From assembly GCA_011390385.1 (NCBI GenBank), contig JAABSN010000046.1, positions 1 to 20,363 of the forward strand: DNA of 20,363 nucleotides. The letters are read 5' to 3'. The translations under genes were made by a program, and so were the position numbers. Shown here in pieces: positions 14,915 through 20,363 of this stretch. The first letter of the stretch is position 1, and each line of letters starts with the position of its first letter. The stretch is from Thioalkalivibrio nitratireducens. GTDB taxonomy: Bacteria > Pseudomonadota > Gammaproteobacteria > Ectothiorhodospirales > Ectothiorhodospiraceae. The notes beneath the pieces were generated by a model. The model ran no database searches and was not told where the DNA came from. It saw only the letters and a list, made by a program, of their open reading frames with translations.

Positions 14915-15943
14915 ATGAAACGAATCCTGATCATTCGCCTGAGCGCAATCGGTGACGTCGTGATGGCTTCAGGGCTTATTCCGGCACTACGAATGCGCTG
15001 GCCGCAAGCCCATCTGGCATGGCTGACCGAGCCGGGGACCGCGGGACTGCTGAGCGCCAACCCCCGCCTCGACCAGATCATTGTCTGGCCGCGGCAGGAG
15101 TGGCGGAATCTGCTGCGGGCGCGCCGCTACGGCTGCCTGCTCTCGGCATTGCTTGCCTTCGTGCGGACCCTGCGCGGGCAACGGTTCGACCTCGTTCTCG
15201 ATACACAAGGCCTGCTCAAGAGTGCCATCTGGGCGCGCGCCAGCGGCGCGCGGCGGCGCATCGGCATCAACAGCCGCGAGGGCAGTCGATGGCTGCTGAC
15301 CGACACGATCACGGCAGCACCCGATGACCCCGGCATTGGTTCAGAGTACCGCGAGCTTGCGACCTTTCTCGGTGCGCCCGCCGGCGCCTTCGCGCTTGAC
15401 CTTGTGCTGGCCGGCGCCGAGCATGCTGCCGCGGCCGGCCATCTCGAAGCCGCGGGCGTCGAACCTTCCTACGCCGTCCTCTGCCCATTTACCACTCGAC
15501 CACAGAAGCATTGGTTCGAGGAGCGCTGGCGAGAACTGGCACAGATGCTAAGCGGGGACCTCGGCCTTACGCCTGTCCTGCTGGGAGGTCCGCACGATCG
15601 CGAAGCGGCTGCACGTATTGCTGCGGGCGGAGTGGCCGTCGACATGGCCGGGCGACTGCCGCTGGCCCAGAGTGCTGCCCTGATCGCTGGAGCGCGTCTG
15701 CTGATCGGAGTTGATACCGGGCTGACCCACATGGGCGTTGCTGCTGGCGTACCCACGGTGGCGCTGTTTGGTTCGACCCGCCCCTACCGCGAGACCGGCC
15801 GAGCGAACGTCAGAATCCTTTATCATGAGCTCGCGTGCGCTCCCTGCCGTCGGCACCCGAGCTGCGACGAAGCATACGACTGCATGCGCCTCCATACGCC
15901 CGCCACCGTGCTCGTCGCAGCCGCCGAGGCCATATCAACGTGA
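14915..15943 (+). CDS. waaC: Glycosyltransferase family 9, heptosyltransferase I (WaaC)-like
   Basis: A 342-residue GT9 enzyme predicted to add L-glycero-D-manno-heptose to Kdo2-lipid A at the inner membrane. Features are the N-terminal ILIIRLSAIGDVVMASGLIPAL, FDLVLDTQGLLKSA, RRRIGINSREG, the mid-protein LCPFTTRPQKHWFEERW, LLGGPHDREAA, and the donor-binding IGVDTGLTHMGVAAGVPTVALFG followed by a STRPYRE segment. A cysteine-rich C-terminal region CAPCRRHPSCDEAYDCM is typical of many GT9 proteins. WaaC is favoured over WaaF by the DTGLTHMGVAAGVP/ALFGSTRP region, but the subtype is not certain. The Shine-Dalgarno is weak. Its TGA overlaps the GTG of the following GT4 gene, giving a coupled two-gene operon. 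Confidence 0.85.
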   Translation: MKRILIIRLSAIGDVVMASGLIPALRMRWPQAHLAWLTEPGTAGLLSANPRLDQIIVWPRQEWRNLLRARRYGCLLSALLAFVRTLRGQRFDLVLDTQGLLKSAIWARASGARRRIGINSREGSRWLLTDTITAAPDDPGIGSEYRELATFLGAPAGAFALDLVLAGAEHAAAAGHLEAAGVEPSYAVLCPFTTRPQKHWFEERWRELAQMLSGDLGLTPVLLGGPHDREAAARIAAGGVAVDMAGRLPLAQSAALIAGARLLIGVDTGLTHMGVAAGVPTVALFGSTRPYRETGRANVRILYHELACAPCRRHPSCDEAYDCMRLHTPATVLVAAAEAIST

Positions 15944-17019
15944 GGGTGCTGCATGTCGAATCGGGCCGCCACCTCTATGGCGGAGCCCTCCAGGTACGCC
16001 TGCTGCTCGAGGCTCTTGGGGAAGGCACTCACATCCTCGCCTGTTCGCGCGATGGTGCGCTTGCGGATGCCGCCGAGGGGGTAGCTGCGAAAGTCTATCG
16101 TCTGCCCGTGGGCGGAGAGCTGGATCTGAACTTCGTCCCCCGCCTGTATCGTATTATCCGCCGCGAGCGAATCGACCTGATCCATCTTCACAGCCGTCGC
16201 GGCGCCGACCTTCTGGGTGGCATCGCCGGCCGCCTCGCGGGACTGCCGGTGGTGCTCAGCCGACGAGTCGACCATCGCGACCGGGCAGTGTCCCTCAAGT
16301 ATCGGCTGTACGATCGTGTCATCACGATCTCCGAGGGCATCCGGCGCGTCCTCCTCGAACAAGGCGTACCAGCGAGCAAACTGGTACTCGTACACAGTGC
16401 GGTCGATACCCGACGTTACCGTCCCGGCGGCAACCGGACTTGGCTGCAGCGGGAATTTGGCCTGGCCGCGAAGGATCGTACAGTGGGCATGATCGCCCAG
16501 TTCATCGAGCGCAAAGGGCATAAGGTACTGCTCGACGCGATACCGGCGATTCTTGCTCGCCACCCAAACACGCGCTTCCTCCTCTTTGGCCAGGGCCCGC
16601 TGAGTCGGCAGATCGACGCCGAGGTGCACAATCGCGGACTCGCGGCCCGGGTACAGCAGGTCGGGTTTCGCGACGACCTGGAGCGGATCATCCCGGTCCT
16701 GGACCTTGTGGTCCATCCAGCCTATCGAGAAGGTCTGGGTGTATCACTCCTGCAGGCCGCGGCCTGCGCGATTCCAGTAGTCGCCTCTCGCACCGGCGGC
16801 ATTCCGGAGATCGTACACCACGGGAATAACGGCTTGCTGGTCGAGCCTGGCAACTCCGCCGATCTTGCCACAGCATGCAATGCGGTACTCGACGACCCGA
16901 ATCGCGCCTCCGCGATGGGTCGGGCGGGCGTAGCGCTAGTGCACCGGGAATACTCGACTGCGACCATGGCGGCGGGCAATCTGCGCGTCTATCTCGAGCT
17001 GCTGGGCAAACGGCGTTGA
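15940..17019 (+). CDS. Glycosyltransferase family 4 (GT-B), probably LPS core
   Basis: A 359-residue GT-B enzyme. Visible features are the N-terminal VLHVESGRHLYGGALQVRLLLEAL, the acceptor-domain segments IDLIHLHSRRGADLLGG and VITISEGIRRVLLEQGVPASKLVLV, the inter-domain VGMIAQFIERKGHKVLLDAIP, FLLFGQGPL, and the donor site YREGLGVSLLQAAACAIPVV followed by ASRTGGIPEIV; the glutamates at the GT4 EX7E positions are partly replaced (Glu in YREG kept, Gln in LLQA). The GTG at 15940 is chosen because it overlaps the waaC stop by four bases (GTGA) and begins the first beta strand directly; earlier in-frame starts lie inside waaC. Cotranscription with waaC suggests it adds the next core sugar. The donor is unknown. 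Confidence 0.87.
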   Translation: MRVLHVESGRHLYGGALQVRLLLEALGEGTHILACSRDGALADAAEGVAAKVYRLPVGGELDLNFVPRLYRIIRRERIDLIHLHSRRGADLLGGIAGRLAGLPVVLSRRVDHRDRAVSLKYRLYDRVITISEGIRRVLLEQGVPASKLVLVHSAVDTRRYRPGGNRTWLQREFGLAAKDRTVGMIAQFIERKGHKVLLDAIPAILARHPNTRFLLFGQGPLSRQIDAEVHNRGLAARVQQVGFRDDLERIIPVLDLVVHPAYREGLGVSLLQAAACAIPVVASRTGGIPEIVHHGNNGLLVEPGNSADLATACNAVLDDPNRASAMGRAGVALVHREYSTATMAAGNLRVYLELLGKRR

Positions 17020-17021
17020 CT

Positions 17022-17251
17022 ACCACTTCCGGAAACGTCAGGCGAATCCCCGACGGGTCGTTCCGGCCCTGCGGACAACCGCTGGAAACGCCCTGGTGTT
17101 TCGGGACCGTCGCAAGCTGACCGTGGCCGGGCGTGCGCTAGTGGAACCACACCCCCGATTCAGCCACTTCGGTGAAATCCGCAGCCAGATCAGTGAGATT
17201 GCGATGGTCCTCGCCACAGTGGAGTGGACCTTGCCCGCATGGCGGAAGTGA
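17022..17251 (+). pseudogene. Possible decayed LysR-type regulator fragment
   Basis: In the roughly 300-base gap after the GT4 gene, one frame reads TSGNVRRI and, after a frame change, another (17069-17251) reads [20 protein letters not shown] then [10 protein letters not shown]. These resemble the end of a LysR-type helix-turn-helix region (SNVSRRI...LFVRDRRKLTLTPAGRALLE). There is no start codon with a ribosome site, no full domain and no effector domain. I read it as a remnant at most; chance similarity is not excluded. Confidence 0.3.
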
Positions 17252-17276
17252 CCGCGACTTTCCCGTCACTCCAACG

Positions 17277-17296
17277 AAAAACCGCCTTTCGGCGGC
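17277..17296 (-). terminator. Intrinsic terminator after tRNA-Pro
   Basis: On the minus strand the sequence is GCCGCC, GAAA, GGCGG, TTTTT: a 5-bp GC stem with a GAAA tetraloop and a T-tract, in the classic Rho-independent form. It begins 23 bases after the end of the tRNA and probably ends the pheT-ihfA-MerR-tRNA transcript. Confidence 0.88.
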
Positions 17297-17317
17297 TTTC
17301 GGAAGACATTGTCTTGA

Positions 17318-17395
<78 letters not shown>

Positions 17396-17404
17396 AGAGG
17401 GGGG

Positions 17405-17410
17405 ATTCTA
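17405..17410 (-). promoter_or_regulatory. Possible -10 element for tRNA-Pro
   Basis: TAGAAT on the minus strand (five of six to consensus) ends nine bases before the tRNA 5' end, with a C-rich stretch between them. The expected -35 position reads TTCCCC, a poor match. The tRNA may instead rely on read-through from the upstream genes. Confidence 0.25.
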
Positions 17411-17511
17411 GCGGATTGCAGTTGCTTGGGGAAGGACCGTGGCGAAGTCTCTGGACAATCGCGATTTCATTCGTGCGGTCTGCTGTTCCCGCGAACGCGT
17501 GACTCGCATCA

Positions 17512-17868
17512 CTACTGCCGCAGGATGCGCAATATGCCCTCGAGCTCGGCGATCGTATCCTGCACCAGTTGGTGGGTCTGGGACATATCCCCTTTCGCCT
17601 CCTCACCGCTCAGCTTCTGTCGGGCTCCGTGAATCGTGTACCCCTGTTCATACAGCAATGCGCGTATCTGGCGGATCAGCAGTACATCATGGCGCTGGTA
17701 ATAGCGCCTGTTGCCGCGCCGCTTGACCGGAGAAAGCATCGGAAATTCCTGCTCCCAGTAACGCAGCACGTGTGGTTTCACCTGGCACAGTTCAGCCACC
17801 TCACCAATGGTGAAATAGCGCTTGCCGGGTATCGCCGGCAGTTCCTGACGCTCACTCGCTTCCAGCAT
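17512..17868 (-). CDS. MerR-family transcriptional regulator downstream of ihfA
   Basis: A 118-residue DNA-binding protein. The N-terminal MerR winged helix-turn-helix spans about residues 17-85: [22 protein letters not shown], the [17 protein letters not shown] wing, and [26 protein letters not shown]. The C-terminal helix [12 protein letters not shown] is short and has no cysteine or effector-binding domain, as in the MerR-like proteins commonly annotated beside ihfA. The ATG at 17868 overlaps the end of ihfA by 17 bases and is preceded by AAGGGTGGAGG. A longer upstream frame to 18045 lies inside ihfA and is rejected. It is probably cotranscribed with pheT and ihfA. Its target genes are not known to me. 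Confidence 0.92.
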   Translation of the reverse strand: MLEASERQELPAIPGKRYFTIGEVAELCQVKPHVLRYWEQEFPMLSPVKRRGNRRYYQRHDVLLIRQIRALLYEQGYTIHGARQKLSGEEAKGDMSQTHQLVQDTIAELEGILRILRQ

Positions 17869-18151
17869 ACGCCTCCACCCTTTCCCGCAGTTTCTGCCCA
17901 GGTCGGAAGGTGACCACGCGGCGAGCCGAAACCGGGATTTCCTCACCGGTCTTCGGATTGCGCCCGGGTCGCTCACTCTTGTCCCGCAGGACGAAATTGC
18001 CGAAACCGGAAAGCTTGACGCTATCCCCGCGTTCCAGGGCGACACGCATTTCTTCGAAGAACAATTCGACGAGTTCCTTCGCCTCGCGCTTGTTCAGCCC
18101 CAATTCCTCATGCAACGAGGTCGCCAGTTCCGCCTTGGTAACAGCTGCCAT
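17852..18151 (-). CDS. ihfA: Integration host factor subunit alpha
   Basis: A 99-residue DNA-bending nucleoid protein that pairs with IhfB. The sequence runs from [26 protein letters not shown] through [20 protein letters not shown], the beta arm [12 protein letters not shown] with the intercalating proline, to [19 protein letters not shown]. It is the canonical length. The start lies two bases beyond the stop of pheT, the typical enterobacterial/pseudomonad arrangement (pheS-pheT-ihfA), so it is expected to be cotranscribed from the phe operon promoter, which is outside the window. It overlaps the MerR-family gene by 17 bases. Confidence 0.97.
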   Translation of the reverse strand: MAAVTKAELATSLHEELGLNKREAKELVELFFEEMRVALERGDSVKLSGFGNFVLRDKSERPGRNPKTGEEIPVSARRVVTFRPGQKLRERVEAYAGSE

Positions 18152-18153
18152 GC

Positions 18154-20363
18154 TCAGTATCTCGGTTTCGCGCCAAAGAGGGCTTCAAGTTTCTCCACGA
18201 CCGCCTGCGTCACGGAATTGACATCCTTTTCGTCAAGAGTGCGATCAAAAGCCCTTAAAATCAAGCCCAAAGCGATACTTTTCTCATTCTCTCCCAAACT
18301 CTTGCCCCGATAAACGTCGAACAACCGACTCTCCTGAAGCAGGGGCAGGTCAAGGCGGGAAATCGCGGCCAGAACTTCGCCCGCCGGCACATCGTCATTC
18401 ACGACCAGCGCGAGATCACGCCGGATCGCGGGAAATGCCGACAAGGCCTGAAACCGTGGAACCGTGCCCGAGCCGATTGCACTGGCATCCAATTCGAACA
18501 GGAACATCACGGGCAGATCAAAGCGTTCGCACAGCGACGGATGCAATGCGCCAATCCAGCCAATCGGCTGATCGCCCAGGAACACCCGCGCGCACTGACC
18601 GTCATGCAACGCCGGATGTGATTCCGGCTCGAAGCGCAGACCTTCGCGAGCACCGCCGCAGACCGTCTCGACCACCCCCTTGGCATCGAAGAAGTCCACG
18701 GCGCGACGCGAGCCCTGCCAGTGCTCCGGCTCGGCCCGCCCGCACAGAAGGCCACCCAGCCGCGCTTCCTGCCGCAGACCGGCGGCATCGGGCACGAAGC
18801 GCAGGCCATGCTCGAACAACCGGAGATCCATCCGCTGCCGGGCCAGGTTGTACGCTGCCGTTCGGACCAGACCGGGCCAAAGCCCCGGCCGCATCACCGC
18901 GAGTTCGGACGAGATCGGGTTGGCGAGGGTGAGTCCCTGGATGTCCGGGTAGAAGGCTCGGGCCCAATCCGGAGCAACGAAGCTGAACGTGATGATCTCG
19001 TGGAAACCCCGATCCGCCAGTTCACGCTTGCGCCGGCCCAGTGCAGCGTCGGCGGCCGACGTCACCGGCACCGTGGCCGGTGGCAGGGTTTGTGGCAAGT
19101 GTTCATAGCCGTGGATGCGTGCGAGTTCCTCGATCAGGTCTTCCTCACGGGCCAGATCGAAGCGGGCGCGCAGCGGCAGCACCGCCCAGCCATCATCCCT
19201 GGCCGCAACGCGGCACCCCAGCCCGGTCAAAATGCGTTCGACCTCGGCAGGCGCGAAAGCCATACCAAGGACCCTTGCAATGCGTTCGCGGCGCAGGGCG
19301 ATGGGGTCGTCGGCGTGCGCGACCGGTACCTGCCCCTGGTGCACCACCGGACCGGCCACCCCGCCGGCAATATCCAGGATGAGCGCTGTCGCCCGTTCCA
19401 TCGCGTACAGTGGAATGGTGGGATCGACTCCTCGCTCGAAGCGGTGCGAGGCGTCTGTATGCAGGCCATGGACGCGTGCCCGCCCGGCCAGTGCGCGTGG
19501 GCTGAAGTGCGCGCTCTCGAGCACGATGCGAGTGCTCTCGGCGGTCACCGCGCTGCTTTCTCCACCCATGATCCCGGCCAGTGCCAACGGTCCGTTGGCA
19601 CCGGTGATCAGGAGATCGGCGGGTCCGACTTCGATCTCGTTCCCGTTCAGCAGCAGCAACCGCTCGCCGGCGGCCCCGAAGCGTACCTCGATGGCCGAGT
19701 CCACGGCCTCGGCGGAGAAAGCATGCATCGGCTGGCCGAGTTCCAGCATCACATAGTTGGTCACGTCCACCACCGGATGCAGTGGCCTGACCCCGCAGCG
19801 TCGCAGACGTTCGCGCATCCAGAGCGGTGTCATGGCACCCGGATCCAAGCCATCGATCACGCGCGCCGCATAGAGCGGACAGGCTTCGGGCGAGGCGACA
19901 CGGACCGCCACTGCCCGCTCCGATACAGCCTGAACCGGCTCGATCACCGGACCCTTCACGCGCTGATCCAGAAGTACTCCGGCCTCACGGGCGACGCCCA
20001 GCATGCCCAGACAATCAGCACGATTGGGCGTCAGGTCGACTTCGAGGATCTGGTCCTCGAGGCCCATCCAGGCTCGGAAATCGATTCCGACCGGGGCATC
20101 CCCGGGTAGTGCCATCAGACCATCAGACGACTCCGCAAGCCCCAGTTCCGCAGCCGAGCAAAGCATGCCCTGAGACTCCACCCCACGGAGCTTCGAGCGC
20201 TTGATCCGGAAATCCCCGGGCAACACGGCACCGATACAGGCTACGGGCGCCAGCATTCCCTCGATGACATTCGAAGCGCCACAGACGATGCTCAGCGTGT
20301 CGCCGGTCCCTGCATCAACCGTGCAGACTCGAAGACGGTCGGCATCCGGATGCGCGCGAACCG
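18154..20363 (-). CDS. pheT: Phenylalanine--tRNA ligase beta subunit (5' end outside the window)
   Basis: Forms the alpha2-beta2 enzyme with PheS and charges tRNA-Phe. The 735 residues present begin in the EMAP/tRNA-binding domain ([24 protein letters not shown]), continue through the B3/B4 editing region ([29 protein letters not shown]), B5 ([32 protein letters not shown]) and the core ([26 protein letters not shown]), and end with the FDX-ACB anticodon-binding domain ([38 protein letters not shown]). About 55 N-terminal residues are missing. An internal ATG at 20256 is not the start because the frame stays open with conserved sequence to the window edge. In many gammaproteobacteria the operon is controlled by a pheM attenuator upstream; that part is not visible. 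Confidence 0.97.
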   Translation of the reverse strand, partial: VRAHPDADRLRVCTVDAGTGDTLSIVCGASNVIEGMLAPVACIGAVLPGDFRIKRSKLRGVESQGMLCSAAELGLAESSDGLMALPGDAPVGIDFRAWMGLEDQILEVDLTPNRADCLGMLGVAREAGVLLDQRVKGPVIEPVQAVSERAVAVRVASPEACPLYAARVIDGLDPGAMTPLWMRERLRRCGVRPLHPVVDVTNYVMLELGQPMHAFSAEAVDSAIEVRFGAAGERLLLLNGNEIEVGPADLLITGANGPLALAGIMGGESSAVTAESTRIVLESAHFSPRALAGRARVHGLHTDASHRFERGVDPTIPLYAMERATALILDIAGGVAGPVVHQGQVPVAHADDPIALRRERIARVLGMAFAPAEVERILTGLGCRVAARDDGWAVLPLRARFDLAREEDLIEELARIHGYEHLPQTLPPATVPVTSAADAALGRRKRELADRGFHEIITFSFVAPDWARAFYPDIQGLTLANPISSELAVMRPGLWPGLVRTAAYNLARQRMDLRLFEHGLRFVPDAAGLRQEARLGGLLCGRAEPEHWQGSRRAVDFFDAKGVVETVCGGAREGLRFEPESHPALHDGQCARVFLGDQPIGWIGALHPSLCERFDLPVMFLFELDASAIGSGTVPRFQALSAFPAIRRDLALVVNDDVPAGEVLAAISRLDLPLLQESRLFDVYRGKSLGENEKSIALGLILRAFDRTLDEKDVNSVTQAVVEKLEALFGAKPRY

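Noticed and set aside
15835..15939. Earlier starts for the GT4 glycosyltransferase inside waaC
   Set aside because: The extra residues are an out-of-frame reading of waaC. The overlapping GTG at 15940 begins the first beta strand directly.
17869..18045. A longer N-terminus for the MerR-family protein
   Set aside because: It would be read out of frame through ihfA. The ATG at 17868 follows GGAGG and gives the normal protein length.

Overview
The window looks like chromosomal DNA of a GC-rich gammaproteobacterium, possibly Ectothiorhodospiraceae/Chromatiales-like. That placement is inference from gene content: a pheT-ihfA-MerR-tRNA-Pro string, Kdo/heptose LPS genes, Rnk, a type IV pilin and a class I DAHP synthase. 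No phage, transposase or CRISPR array is visible.

Region 1 (1-3150) holds a class I/II-type histone-deacetylase-like amidohydrolase, a short 2OG-Fe(II)-oxygenase-like ORF whose start collides head-to-head with a solitary type IV prepilin gene, and rnk. Two inverted copies of a roughly 150-bp double-hairpin repeat (about 34-187 and 2991-3137) bracket this block. The first bases of the window look like the tail of a further copy.

Region 2 (3155-7541) is dominated by a 1132-residue fusion protein: an Amt-type ammonium channel followed by a HAMP-like linker, two PAS domains, GGDEF and EAL. Both c-di-GMP catalytic cores look intact. A 506-bp non-coding stretch separates it from a divergent small five-helix membrane protein, which ends in a perfect 13-bp dyad.

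Region 3 (7553-12341) has a translationally coupled pair on the minus strand, an ATP-grasp ligase followed by a CocE/NonD (S15) family hydrolase. Opposite it lies the divergent DAHP synthase gene with a recognisable sigma-70-like promoter.

Region 4 (12358-17019) is an envelope-sugar block. On the minus strand are waaA (Kdo transferase) and, downstream, an AT-richer GT-A glycosyltransferase gene. On the plus strand are a heptosyltransferase (GT9) and an overlapping GT4 glycosyltransferase. Together they suggest lipid A-core assembly.

Region 5 (17020-20363) has a possible decayed LysR-type fragment and then, read on the minus strand, the conserved order pheT (5' end outside the window), ihfA, a MerR-family gene, tRNA-Pro(GGG) and a strong intrinsic terminator.

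The most notable items are the Amt-PAS-PAS-GGDEF-EAL fusion, which would link ammonium to c-di-GMP, and the ATP-grasp/S15-hydrolase pair, whose substrate is unknown.
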